Positions 13,366 through 22,256 of a stretch of 64,000 nucleotides of DNA are shown piece after piece. Numbering within the stretch: the stretch's first letter is position 1; each line of letters begins with the position of its first letter. The position numbers and the translations under genes are program-made. Source of the stretch: Sphingobium sp. (lineage in GTDB: Bacteria > Pseudomonadota > Alphaproteobacteria > Sphingomonadales > Sphingomonadaceae); NCBI GenBank assembly GCA_009360885.1, contig SPEL01000004.1, forward strand, positions 186,001 to 250,000, read 5' to 3'. Below the pieces are notes generated by a model. It saw only the letters and a list, made by a program, of their open reading frames with translations. It was not told where the DNA came from and made no database searches.

Positions 13366-13576
13366 TTTTTTCGTCGGGCCTCATTCAAAATCCTGCTTCA
13401 TAAGGATTTAAAGGGGCAGTTATATTTGCGGATATTGAGATAGAGCTCGACTCTGCGCTTACTCTATATGGAACGCAATACTCGGCCCGTTATAGCATCC
13501 ACTACCAATAGTATTACCGGCCCAACGCAACGCGCGGGACGCTGCTTACGCCAGCATGGTCAGCAATGGATAGCTA

Positions 13577-14194
13577 TCATCTCAGCGCATCTATGCCAGC
13601 CCAGCCATCAGCGCCGAGTCCTTTCAAACGCCGGAAGCGTTGTACGGACATACCCCCCAGCGCCATCACCTTCATATCCGCGCCCCGCACCAGCCTCCCA
13701 AAGCCTATTGCCCCTAATGCTTCACCGCCGGGGTGAGAGCGTGTCGGAAACACCGGTGACACGAACACCATATCCGCACCTGCTCGCCGCGCCATCACCA
13801 TATCACGCGCATCATGCACCGGCATGGACAGAAGCGCGGCCCGCTTATTCTTCTCTGCGCCGCCCCGTGCCCTTCGCCCCCGCATCCATCCCGGTGTGTG
13901 CCGCCCAGCAATGCGCCGCATAGGCCCGCCCGGCCATTCCCCGGCGACCAGCAGCACAAGCCGCCGGCGCAGTGCAATCGCCCGAACCTTTTCAAATAAT
14001 GCCCGCCGCTCAGTCCGCTCAGTCCGATAGTGCCGGAACACCACTCCGCTTCCCTTTGGCAGGCGCGCCACCGCCGCCAGCAAAGCCTCATCGCCCAGCC
14101 GTTCATCCGTCATCAGCCACAGAGAGGGCAAGGGTTTCGCGCATTTGCGCATTATGCGCACCCTTTGCGCACTATTTTGGTGGAACCCGTGCAT
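13577..14194 (-). CDS. ThiE/TenI-like protein, diverged active site
   Basis: 205-aa TIM-barrel protein resembling thiamine-phosphate synthase: LWLMTDERLGD at the start of the barrel, and the phosphate-binding part GADMVFVSPVFPTRSHPG then MALGGM near the C-terminus. The residues that bind HMP-PP and magnesium in ThiE (the QxRxK-like and ND motifs) are not evident: the corresponding stretches read VVFRHYR and LLVAGEW. It may therefore be a non-canonical ThiE or a TenI-like protein. The start could be 14194 or the internal Met at 14152. Divergent from the neighbouring YggS-type gene. Confidence 0.75.
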   Translation of the reverse strand: MHGFHQNSAQRVRIMRKCAKPLPSLWLMTDERLGDEALLAAVARLPKGSGVVFRHYRTERTERRALFEKVRAIALRRRLVLLVAGEWPGGPMRRIAGRHTPGWMRGRRARGGAEKNKRAALLSMPVHDARDMVMARRAGADMVFVSPVFPTRSHPGGEALGAIGFGRLVRGADMKVMALGGMSVQRFRRLKGLGADGWAGIDALR

Positions 14195-14216
14195 CCCCTT
14201 TTATATAGCGGCCAGC

Positions 14217-14954
14217 ATGACAAGTGCCAGCCCTGCCTCAATCGCCTCCTCCCCTCTCGCGGAGATCCGCGCCACCATTGACCGCACCGCCAGCCTGACG
14301 GGCCGCAGCGGCGATGATGTGCACCTGATTGCCATTTCCAAGACGCAGCCAGTAGAGGCCATACGCCCGCTCATTTTGGCCGGACAGCGGGATTTTGGCG
14401 AAAACCGGGTGCAGGAAGCGCAGGATAAATGGCCCGCATTAAAGGCGGAGTTTCCAGACATCATCCTGCACTGCGTTGGCCAGCTCCAGAGCAATAAGGC
14501 CGCAGACGCAGTGAAGCTGTTCGATGCCATCCACTCGCTCGATCGGCCTTCGCTGGTAAAGGCGCTGGCCCATGCAATGGATGCGCAAGGCCGCCGCCTG
14601 CCCTGCTTTGTTCAGGTCAATATCGGTGGTGAAGAACAAAAAGGCGGCTGCCCGATAGCCGAACTGCCAGCCCTTCTCACCAGTGCGCGGGACGCAAATA
14701 TTGATGTTGCGGGCCTGATGTGCGTCCCCCCGGCTAATGTGGAGGCCGCGCCTTATTTCGCGCTGCTCGCTAAAATGGCGCGAGACCATGGGCTGGATCA
14801 ACTTTCCATGGGCATGTCAGGCGATTATGAAACCGCCATCATGCTGGGGGCAACCCATGTCCGTGTCGGCACGGCCTTATTCGCGCACGCCCGGCGGCAT
14901 GACAGAGGCTGCCCCCGACTAACGGAGGCAGCCCCTTACCGGATCAGAATTTAG
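14217..14954 (+). CDS. YggS/PROSC-type pyridoxal-phosphate homeostasis protein
   Basis: 245 aa. Single-domain PLP-binding alanine-racemase-fold protein that buffers PLP in the cytosol. The PLP lysine is in LIAISKTQPVEAI; other family motifs are GENRVQEAQDKW, HCVGQLQSNKA, MGMSGDYETAI and HVRVGTALFA. ATG 14217 gives the usual family length and leaves a short divergent promoter region to the ThiE-like gene. Its 3' end overlaps the stop of the convergent TBDR gene by 11 bases. Confidence 0.93.
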   Translation: MTSASPASIASSPLAEIRATIDRTASLTGRSGDDVHLIAISKTQPVEAIRPLILAGQRDFGENRVQEAQDKWPALKAEFPDIILHCVGQLQSNKAADAVKLFDAIHSLDRPSLVKALAHAMDAQGRRLPCFVQVNIGGEEQKGGCPIAELPALLTSARDANIDVAGLMCVPPANVEAAPYFALLAKMARDHGLDQLSMGMSGDYETAIMLGATHVRVGTALFAHARRHDRGCPRLTEAAPYRIRI

Positions 14955-17745
14955 AACGCAGCGTCACCCCATAAGTGCGCGGCTCTGCCAGATAGGCGGA
15001 GAATAGCTGGGTCGCACTGCCACCCAGAGCCTGCACCTGCCCGATAGAACCCGACCCTTGCAGGGGTGAGTTAAAGCCGACCTGCGTATATTTGGTGTTG
15101 AAGATATTCTGGCCCCAGAATTCCAGCGCCCATCTTTCTTCCTTGCCCCGCACACCAATGCGGGCATTCCACACGCTATAGCCCTGCTGCTGCTTTTCCA
15201 CGAACAGATCGGACCCGGTATTATAATCGCTGGTCATACGGCCATCGAGGTAAACCAGCCCACTAAGGCCGCTTGACCCCAATGGCGGGGTCCATGCAAA
15301 ACTGACCGTTGTCACCAGCTTTGGCGCATTACTGTTGATCGCGCCGGGCAGCAGGAGCAAAACAGGGTCCAGAGGCGTCTTGCCGTCGCTGCTCCCGACC
15401 AGAGGATTACGGAATTTCGCTTCGGCATAAGTAAGGCCGCCGCTGACCCGCACATAACGGGAAGGCGATGCAGTGAGTTCCAGCTCCACACCCTGACTGA
15501 CGAGGCCCGCAGTTACATCTTCACAACTGCGCGCCGCCGACAACCCACCGTCACAGCCATTGATATTCTGCACGACAAAGCTGGTGCCGTTAAAGGTGTT
15601 AAGCTGAAAATCGCTGAATTCCTGACGGAATACGGCAATATTCGCACTCCATTTGCTACGGCTATATTTCAGGCCGACCTCAAAAGCATCCACCTTCTCC
15701 GCCGCGAACCGCAGGGACGGCGCATCCGCCGCTGTGCGCGGGAAGAAATAAGTGACAGGGGCAGAACTGAGGGCCGACAGACCCGTATTTCCTAGCTCAA
15801 AGCGATCAAGATTATAGCCGCCGGCCTTATATCCACGGGAATAGCTGGCGTAGATCAGCATAGCCGCCATGGGCTTATAAGACAGCACCGCCGTGCCCGA
15901 CAGTTCATCATCACTAAACCCATCAGACAGGCTGAGCGCATTCAGGCCCGTGCCGCCATTACCCAGACATCCCAGAGTTAAAATTCCCTGAGCAAGCTGG
16001 ATCGCCTGCGCCTGCTGCGGCGGGGTGCTGCCCGTCACCGGGGTAGTCGCCAGACCGATCAAACCGGGATTGCCTTGCAGCGTAGAACAAGCCGCATTGT
16101 CATTGCTGAAACTGGCGCGCAGCTTCTTCTTTTCATGCGTCCACCGCAGGCCGAGGGTCAGGTCGAGCTTGTCCGTGATGTGGATGATATTATGGGTGAA
16201 GGCCGCAAGGCTCTCGCTCGTCTGACGATAACGCGCATCACGGTCGCCCGCTGTGGTGCCATTCGCGCCGATATTAAGAACCGTCGTGAGACCCTGATTG
16301 AGCACTGCCGACGCACCACCAGCCGCGAGCGGGAACTGCGCATTGATAACGCCCGCCTGCATCATCGGGCGACTGTTGCAGGGAAGGACACTCGCCACCG
16401 CTTGTGATGTCGCCAGCATACGGCAGGTGGCAAACAGACCATAATCGCTGCCAAAACGGATATTATCCACCAAAGTCAGCTTCTCATGCGAATAATAGCC
16501 GCCGATCAGCCAGTCGACCCGCTCATTAAATGCCGCGCCCTGCAGCCGCAGTTCCTGCGTGAATGTTTTGAACTGGCGATATGTATTGGGGTCACGATAG
16601 AGGATATCCGCAGCATTATAATCATAATCCCCATAATCGCGGGATTTATAATCACGATAGGCAGTGATGCTGGTCAGCTTCGCGCCGCCAAAATCAACAT
16701 TGATTTCGCCGGATACTCCCCAATCCTTCAGCTTGCTGACATAATCCCGCCCCGGCGTGATGCTGGCCTTGCGGGAATATGGGTCCAGCACGATTGGCTG
16801 GCCGCTGATACGCCCCAAAACGGTGGCAATACGGCTGAGGCCATTGTCCTGCCAATCCCCCGGCACGCCCGGCGTAGGATCATAGCTTTCGCGGGTTGAA
16901 ATATACATCGCCCCGCAGCAGCTCTCATCCCTGTTGGTATAATCGCCAATCAACCGGACGGAAAAGCTGTCGCTGGGTTCCAGCAGCATCTGCCCACGCA
17001 CAAAATAGCGATCACGGTTGTTGGTTTCACCAACCTGCTGGCCAGTGCGATCCACCAGCTTCATGAACCCGTCGCGCTGCGACCACACACCATCCACCCG
17101 CACCGCGAGGGATTCACTGACCGGCCCGGTAATACTGGCCGCCGCCCGCCAGAAATCATAATTGCCATAGGTGATTTCACCTTTGGCACCCCAGGTAAAT
17201 TCCGGCATTTTGGTGACGATGTTGATAAGGCCCGCCGAAGCGTTACGCCCAAAGAGCGTCCCCTGCGGCCCGCGTAGCACCTCAACCCGCTCTACCTCAC
17301 CCAGATCGGTAAGGCCCGCGCCAGTGCGGGAACGATATACCCCGTCAATAAACACCGCGACCGAACTTTCGAGGCCGGGATTATCCCCGACCGTACCGAT
17401 GCCACGGATACGGGCAGACCCATTGGCCTCCGTCCCGCTGGAGGACACCAGCAAAGACGGCGCGAGCTGGTTCATCTGGCGAATATCGTTGGCGCCACTA
17501 TTCTGGAGACTCGCCGCTGTGACCGCCGATACCGCAACCGGCACATCAGATAGCGGACTGGCGCGTCGCGTCGCGGTGACGATGATGGCATTAGGGTCAA
17601 CATCCGAAGACCATTGCTCATCTTCCGCAGGCACGGCATTTTCCCCTTGCTGCGCTATGGCAGGTGCGGAAAACGCAACCATCGACAGCGCAAGGACAGT
17701 CATTGCTGTTCCCGAAAACATGATATGGACGCCTTGTTTCATCAT
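14944..17745 (-). CDS. TonB-dependent receptor (orphan)
   Basis: Outer-membrane ligand-gated transporter, 933 aa. The start at 17745 is preferred because AAGGAGG lies 8 bases before it and a signal peptide follows (ending APAIAQQG). A TonB-box-like IIVTATRR precedes the plug domain (SDVPVAVSAVTAASLQNSGANDI; LRGPQGTLFGRNASAG), and a long 22-strand barrel ends in the C-terminal signature YGVTLRSKF. The plug type resembles sphingomonad receptors for sterols, aromatics or siderophores. No enzyme or regulator adjoins it, so the substrate is unknown. Confidence 0.92.
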   Translation of the reverse strand: MMKQGVHIMFSGTAMTVLALSMVAFSAPAIAQQGENAVPAEDEQWSSDVDPNAIIVTATRRASPLSDVPVAVSAVTAASLQNSGANDIRQMNQLAPSLLVSSSGTEANGSARIRGIGTVGDNPGLESSVAVFIDGVYRSRTGAGLTDLGEVERVEVLRGPQGTLFGRNASAGLINIVTKMPEFTWGAKGEITYGNYDFWRAAASITGPVSESLAVRVDGVWSQRDGFMKLVDRTGQQVGETNNRDRYFVRGQMLLEPSDSFSVRLIGDYTNRDESCCGAMYISTRESYDPTPGVPGDWQDNGLSRIATVLGRISGQPIVLDPYSRKASITPGRDYVSKLKDWGVSGEINVDFGGAKLTSITAYRDYKSRDYGDYDYNAADILYRDPNTYRQFKTFTQELRLQGAAFNERVDWLIGGYYSHEKLTLVDNIRFGSDYGLFATCRMLATSQAVASVLPCNSRPMMQAGVINAQFPLAAGGASAVLNQGLTTVLNIGANGTTAGDRDARYRQTSESLAAFTHNIIHITDKLDLTLGLRWTHEKKKLRASFSNDNAACSTLQGNPGLIGLATTPVTGSTPPQQAQAIQLAQGILTLGCLGNGGTGLNALSLSDGFSDDELSGTAVLSYKPMAAMLIYASYSRGYKAGGYNLDRFELGNTGLSALSSAPVTYFFPRTAADAPSLRFAAEKVDAFEVGLKYSRSKWSANIAVFRQEFSDFQLNTFNGTSFVVQNINGCDGGLSAARSCEDVTAGLVSQGVELELTASPSRYVRVSGGLTYAEAKFRNPLVGSSDGKTPLDPVLLLLPGAINSNAPKLVTTVSFAWTPPLGSSGLSGLVYLDGRMTSDYNTGSDLFVEKQQQGYSVWNARIGVRGKEERWALEFWGQNIFNTKYTQVGFNSPLQGSGSIGQVQALGGSATQLFSAYLAEPRTYGVTLRSKF

Positions 17746-17902
17746 CACATCTCCCTCCTTTTTAATCATGGCTTCTGCCATGTTTTTATGTCTTTATTTT
17801 TATTGAGTTTTGTTATTCCTCAACCATCAATACGCGCAATGTTTCCTATTATATGGGTAGAAATCTAAAAATATTCATATCAAAGGAATGACCCGGCGAA
17901 TA

Positions 17903-17919
17903 GATTGAGTTTTTCAATC
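17903..17919. repeat. Inverted repeat in the TBDR/trhO intergenic region
   Basis: GATTGA-GTTTT-TCAATC, a perfect 6-bp palindrome between the divergent TBDR and trhO genes. It is a candidate operator; nothing identifies the binding protein. Confidence 0.3.
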
Positions 17920-17975
17920 ATGTGACACTTCGCCCTCTATTCTCTGGCCGATCAGACGCCTATAGGGTTTAACCT

Positions 17976-18863
17976 ATGTCTATTACTTCATCCTCTTCTT
18001 CCCTTGCCGCTACGGCATCTGCCGACAACGCCCCTTTTTGCGTTGCAGCGCTCTATCGCTTTACCCATTTTGATACCCCCGCCGCCTTGCAGCGCCCATT
18101 GCAAGATCAATGTGCCGCCCTTGATATTTGCGGCACATTATTGCTGGCACGAGAAGGGATAAACGGCACCGTCGCAGGCACTGAAGACGCGATTCGTCAG
18201 CTAATAACCGCGATTCGTGCTTTACCGGGCTGCGCAGAAATTGACGTTAAATATTCAACCGCGCTGGAACGCCCCTTTGCCCGCATGAAAGTGCGCCTGA
18301 AAAAAGAAATCGTCACCATGGGGGTGCCGGACCTCGACCCGACACAGGATGTCGGCATCTATGTCGAGCCTCAGGACTGGAACGCCCTCCTCGACCGACC
18401 CGATATGGTGTTAATCGATACCCGCAATGATTATGAGGTAGAGATTGGCACCTTTGCCGGGGCGATAGACCCCCGCATCAAAACCTTCCGCGAATTTCCC
18501 GGCTGGTTCGCACAGATGCAAGACCAGTGGAAAGCCGAAGGTAAGCCAACGCCGCCTGTCGCCATGTTCTGCACCGGCGGCATCAGATGCGAAAAATCCA
18601 CTGCGCTCGCCCGCCATATGGGCATAGAGGAAGTGTACCATCTGAAGGGGGGCATCCTCAAATATCTGGAAGACGTGCCTCAGGACGAGAGCAAATGGCA
18701 GGGCAATTGCTTTGTTTTTGATGAGCGTGTTTCTGTCACCCACGGCCTTGCGCTGACACAGGACCAGACCTGCCAGCAATGCGGATTTCCCTTTGGCCCG
18801 GAAGATGCGCATCGCTGCTCATCCGATGGCGATTGGCACAGGCAAAACCCACGCCAAGGCTGA
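17976..18863 (+). CDS. trhO: tRNA uridine-34 hydroxylase, rhodanese family
   Basis: 295 aa, YceA/TrhO family, which forms 5-hydroxyuridine at the wobble position of tRNA using oxygen. The N-terminal acylphosphatase-like domain (residues about 17-115) contains LLAREGINGTVAG; the central rhodanese domain has active-site loop FCTGGIRCEKS with Cys near residue 199. A C-terminal cysteine-rich tail (CQQCGFPFGPEDAHRC) completes the family pattern. Confidence 0.95.
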   Translation: MSITSSSSSLAATASADNAPFCVAALYRFTHFDTPAALQRPLQDQCAALDICGTLLLAREGINGTVAGTEDAIRQLITAIRALPGCAEIDVKYSTALERPFARMKVRLKKEIVTMGVPDLDPTQDVGIYVEPQDWNALLDRPDMVLIDTRNDYEVEIGTFAGAIDPRIKTFREFPGWFAQMQDQWKAEGKPTPPVAMFCTGGIRCEKSTALARHMGIEEVYHLKGGILKYLEDVPQDESKWQGNCFVFDERVSVTHGLALTQDQTCQQCGFPFGPEDAHRCSSDGDWHRQNPRQG

Positions 18864-19051
18864 ACGCAAATGGGCGCCGATAGCTACTTACCAGCGCATT
18901 AACAGGCGCGGCTTTCACCACCAAAGGTTGCAATATAAACTAATGCCATCCGCCAAGAGGAGCAAATGGTAGGCATGTTCGCATGAAAAAGCCTGCCATT
19001 GTGGCTGTAGAATAAAGCCACTTAAGGAGCTTACTCACAGATTTTGAACAA

Positions 19052-19079
19052 AAAAAAAGCCGCCCCGAAGGACGGCTTT
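19052..19079 (-). terminator. Strong minus-strand terminator of the sRNA candidate
   Basis: Stem AAAGCCG / CGGCTTT with a CC-TTCG-GG core, then a run of nine Ts on the minus strand. Confidence 0.85.
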
Positions 19080-19205
19080 GAAGTTCTAGGAGAGGATGCC
19101 TGAAAGGCAGGTCCCTTTTGTGCTTTTGCGACAATTCCCGCAAGTGCGAAGAAATTGGGCACGATTGCAAAAAATGCAATTGAAGAAACTCACCCTAGTT
19201 TCCGT
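19052..19205 (-). ncRNA. Candidate structured small RNA with anti-Shine-Dalgarno motif
   Basis: On the minus strand four hairpins follow one another: GAAACT-AGGGTG-AGTTTC (19202-19185), ATTGCA-TTTTT-TGCAAT (19180-19164), TGCCT-TTC-AGGCA (19109-19097) and the terminator AAAGCCG...CGGCTTT (19079-19056) followed by nine Ts. Between hairpin 3 and the terminator lies an unpaired CCTCTCC (19095-19089), complementary to a ribosome-binding sequence, as in several alphaproteobacterial trans-acting sRNAs. A separate terminator upstream (19316-19345) means this is not just the tail of the next gene. The exact 5' end and a promoter are unverified. A 35-codon GTG frame with two CxxC motifs overlaps it (19192-19085). 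Confidence 0.5.
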
Positions 19206-19315
19206 AGCGTAAACCAGCGCATTTTGAATCAGGTGAAATCACCCGATGAAGGGGAAAGCATAGAAAACTAAAAATTAATTTGGTCATCGATACAGATTAA
19301 TCGGCACCGAATCTA

Positions 19316-19345
19316 AAAATGCCGAACCTTACGGCCCGGCATTTT
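19316..19345. terminator. Bidirectional hairpin terminator downstream of pgm
   Basis: AAAATGCCG (19316-19324) pairs with CGGCATTTT (19337-19345) around a 12-base loop. It lies 34 bases past the stop of the minus-strand phosphomannomutase gene and has T-runs on both strands. Confidence 0.8.
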
Positions 19346-19379
19346 ACTGATGAATTACAGCACTAATAAGCGCTGCGAA

Positions 19380-20771
19380 TCAATGTCCGGCCTGTTCACC
19401 CCGGACCAGACCAGATTCCGCGAGCTGGCCATCAATTTGCGCCAGCAACCGTTCAAGGCCTGCTTCATCCTTTGCTTCGGCCCGCGCCACCAGTACATCC
19501 TGCGTATTGGACGCACGGAGCAACCACCAGCCATCGTCAGTATTCACCCGCGCACCATCAGTGGCGTTAACCGTCGCCCCAGCAGCCGTTAGGCGTGCAA
19601 GCACCTCATCGACCACCGCGAATTTACGGCTTTCATCGACCTGAAAACGCATTTCCGGCGTATTGACCATGGCAGGCATATCACTGCGCAACTGCGTCAC
19701 GCTCTTCCCCAGCGATGTTGCCGCACGGATGAGGCGTACTGCCGCATAAAGCGCATCGTCAAAGCCATAATATTGATGTTTGAAGAAGATATGACCGCTC
19801 ATTTCCCCGGCGAGCGGGCTATCGATTTCTTTCATCTTCGATTTGATGAGGCTATGGCCGGTTTTCCACATCAATGGCTGACCGCCCAGCTTGGCAACCT
19901 GATCGTAAAGCGCCTGACTGGCCTTTACATCCGCAATGATGGTTGCGCCCGGTACATCTTTCAGCACCGCTTCGGCGTAAATCATCAGGAGCTGATCGCC
20001 CCAGATTACCCGGCCTTCACCGTCGATCGCGCCGATACGGTCACCATCCCCATCAAAAGCCAGTCCGAAATCGAGCTTCTTCTCCGCGACAAGAGCGCGC
20101 AGATCAGCCAGATTTTTCTCTTCCGTGGGGTCAGGATGATGGTTAGGGAAATTACCGTCTACATCGGTGAAGAGCGTGTAATGCTCACCCGGCAACAGCT
20201 TAACGAGCTTATCAACCACCGGCCCGGCGGCACCATTGCCTGCGTCCCAGCCAATGCGATAGCCCGCACCGTCAAATCCTTCGATCAGCCGCGCGACATA
20301 ACGGTCCATAATGTCGATGCGCTCATTCCCCTCGCCGCCGGTCGGCGCATCAGTCCAGTCACCTTCAGCCGCCATCTGGCCCAGCGTCTGAATATCCGCA
20401 CCGAAAAAGGGACGGCCCTGAAACACCATTTTGAAGCCATTATAATTGGCGGGATTATGGCTGCCGGTTATCTGGATACCGCCATCGACCTCCTCCGTCG
20501 CCTCGGCATAATATAGCATCGGCGTTGGCCCCATGCCGACCGACAGCGCCTTAATGCCACTGTCATTCAGGCCACGGATCAACGCGCCTTCCAGCACCGG
20601 AGAGCTTGTGCGGCCATCATAGCCCACCACCACGCGGGAACCACCCGCCCGACCGATCAGCGTGCCAAAACCACGCCCAATGGCATATGCATCATCCTCA
20701 CCCAGTGTTTCACCAATAATGCCGCGAATATCATATTCGCGCAGGGAGGTCGGATGGAAATTATGGGTCAT
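19380..20771 (-). CDS. Phosphomannomutase/phosphoglucomutase
   Basis: 463-aa alpha-D-phosphohexomutase of the PMM/PGM type, interconverting hexose 1- and 6-phosphates for LPS and exopolysaccharide precursors (compare PgmG of gellan-producing Sphingomonas). Phosphoserine loop TGSHNP at 102-107 (Ser104), metal-binding loop DGDGDRIG, sugar-binding loop GEMSGH, and C-terminal phosphate-binding loop RASNTQDVLV. Monocistronic with its own terminator. Confidence 0.94.
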   Translation of the reverse strand: MTHNFHPTSLREYDIRGIIGETLGEDDAYAIGRGFGTLIGRAGGSRVVVGYDGRTSSPVLEGALIRGLNDSGIKALSVGMGPTPMLYYAEATEEVDGGIQITGSHNPANYNGFKMVFQGRPFFGADIQTLGQMAAEGDWTDAPTGGEGNERIDIMDRYVARLIEGFDGAGYRIGWDAGNGAAGPVVDKLVKLLPGEHYTLFTDVDGNFPNHHPDPTEEKNLADLRALVAEKKLDFGLAFDGDGDRIGAIDGEGRVIWGDQLLMIYAEAVLKDVPGATIIADVKASQALYDQVAKLGGQPLMWKTGHSLIKSKMKEIDSPLAGEMSGHIFFKHQYYGFDDALYAAVRLIRAATSLGKSVTQLRSDMPAMVNTPEMRFQVDESRKFAVVDEVLARLTAAGATVNATDGARVNTDDGWWLLRASNTQDVLVARAEAKDEAGLERLLAQIDGQLAESGLVRGEQAGH

Positions 20772-20826
20772 GTCGATCCTGTTTATCTGTGAAGAGTTTC
20801 AGAGGAATAGGCTTAGGGCCAAGACC

Positions 20827-21318
20827 CTAACGATTATGCGACCTTGTGGTTTCGTGAATATGACGTAGCAATATAGTACGCGCATCATTAATTTTTTCTG
20901 CAAGCGCCTGTGTTCCACCGGCATCCGGGTGGATTTTTGCGATCAACCGCCTGTGTGCTGCGCGAATGGCGGCTTCGTCGGCGCTGGCATCCACCCCCAA
21001 TAGGGCGCGAGCCTCCTGCAAACGGGTAGCAAAACTATAATCAGGGGCAGCAGACAGCCCATCCCGCTTGCCCTTTAGCGCCTTTGCGGGCCTCAGCCCT
21101 TTGCCTGCCCGTTTTGCCCGAATGAAGCGGCGCGCAGTATAAAGCGCGGCAATGGCAAGCGGCACCCCACCCAGTAACGGATTGCCCCGCGCCACCAGCG
21201 CCCCGACGATGGCGATACCCAGCATCACCCCATCCAGCGCAGTCATGCGTTGCAGGCGGCCCGTGAAAATCAGCCAGGCGGCCAGAAGAACCAGCAGCAG
21301 GCCCAGCAACGCCATCAA
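20827..21318 (-). CDS. Membrane-anchored J-domain protein
   Basis: 163 aa. The N-terminal half is hydrophobic (MMALLGLLLVLLAAWLIFTGR and AIVGALVARGNPLLGGVPLAIAALY, two likely membrane segments, shown in part). A C-terminal J-domain runs from about residue 108, with HPD near 131-133 (LIAKIHPDAGG). Such TIM14/DjlA-like proteins stimulate DnaK at the membrane. It overlaps the stop of mipZ by 4 bases. Confidence 0.88.
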   Translation of the reverse strand: MMALLGLLLVLLAAWLIFTGRLQRMTALDGVMLGIAIVGALVARGNPLLGGVPLAIAALYTARRFIRAKRAGKGLRPAKALKGKRDGLSAAPDYSFATRLQEARALLGVDASADEAAIRAAHRRLIAKIHPDAGGTQALAEKINDARTILLRHIHETTRSHNR

Positions 21319-22148
21319 CCGACGCTCATCTCGCTACTCTGGCCACCGCCCTGACCAATCATATTTTTATCCGCATCGGAAATCAGTGGCAAAGCAAGGC
21401 TCGCCACCATTTCACGCAGTTCCTGCCGGGCAGTCAGATGGCTAAAGCCCAGATCACCCAAATGCCCTTTATCCAGCAAAGTCAGGCCTGATGGGAACAA
21501 CTCACGGAAAATCACACGTTCCGACAGGCCCGGTATCACGCGGAAGCCTACCCGGCGGCTCAGTTCATTGAGGGCATCGCCCACGCGCTTCTTATTGCGC
21601 GCATCATGATGCTGCACACGGTTACGCAGCACCACCCAGTCAATCGAAACACCATCGGCGCGGGCGCGGCTCTTGCGCGCATCAAAAATCAGTTCGGAAT
21701 AGAAAGACAGGCGCTTCACCTTGAAGGTTTCCGCATCCACCTGACCGATCAGGTCAAAATCAACAAAGCTGTCATTCATGGGCGTCACCAGCGTATTGGC
21801 GCGGGCGGCCATATGGCGGGCAAAGGGGTCATCACGGCCCGGCGTATCAGCGACCAGAAAATCCTTACCTTCTGCCAGTTCCTGACAAAGGGCATCGAGT
21901 TCCTCGGTCGTGTTGCCGGTAAATACGCGAAAATCGGGTGCGGGCAGGTCAATGCCGCGGCGCTGCGCGGTTTCGGCCCGGTTTTCCAGATAGCGCGTTA
22001 CAGTGCGCTGGCGCGGGTCAAGGTCAATCATCCCAACCTTATGCCCCATCATCGCCAATGCAACGCCGGTATGCACGGCAGTAGTGGACTTGCCGGTGCC
22101 CCCTTTTTCATTAGCAAAAACGATATTATGCGTCTGCTGACCGGCCAT
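21315..22148 (-). CDS. mipZ: Division-plane positioning ATPase MipZ
   Basis: 277-aa ParA/MinD-superfamily ATPase. The deviant Walker A KGGTGKST is at residues 15-22, the switch I/II regions are MIDLDPRQRTVTRYLENR and VADTPGRDD. In Caulobacter, MipZ forms a gradient from the ParB-bound origin and blocks FtsZ at the poles; MNDSFVDFDLIGQVD and FRELFPSGLTLLD are characteristic of the family. It sits upstream of the J-domain gene in one transcript and is divergent from panC. Confidence 0.95.
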   Translation of the reverse strand: MAGQQTHNIVFANEKGGTGKSTTAVHTGVALAMMGHKVGMIDLDPRQRTVTRYLENRAETAQRRGIDLPAPDFRVFTGNTTEELDALCQELAEGKDFLVADTPGRDDPFARHMAARANTLVTPMNDSFVDFDLIGQVDAETFKVKRLSFYSELIFDARKSRARADGVSIDWVVLRNRVQHHDARNKKRVGDALNELSRRVGFRVIPGLSERVIFRELFPSGLTLLDKGHLGDLGFSHLTARQELREMVASLALPLISDADKNMIGQGGGQSSEMSVG

Positions 22149-22256
22149 AGATTATTTCCGAACCCTTTTGAATCTGTAGTAATGCGGCCCTATATCCGCA
22201 CGAAGCCCCGCCTGTCTGCCGGGGCATCGACGTGCCTTACCGGAGCCTTGACCGAC

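Noticed and set aside
18940-19179. 79-codon minus-strand frame
   Set aside because: It runs through the sRNA terminator; the sequence looks non-coding.
21606-22256. Long open frame in phase with and upstream of panC
   Set aside because: It is antisense to mipZ and has no PanC homology; the real start is near 22257.
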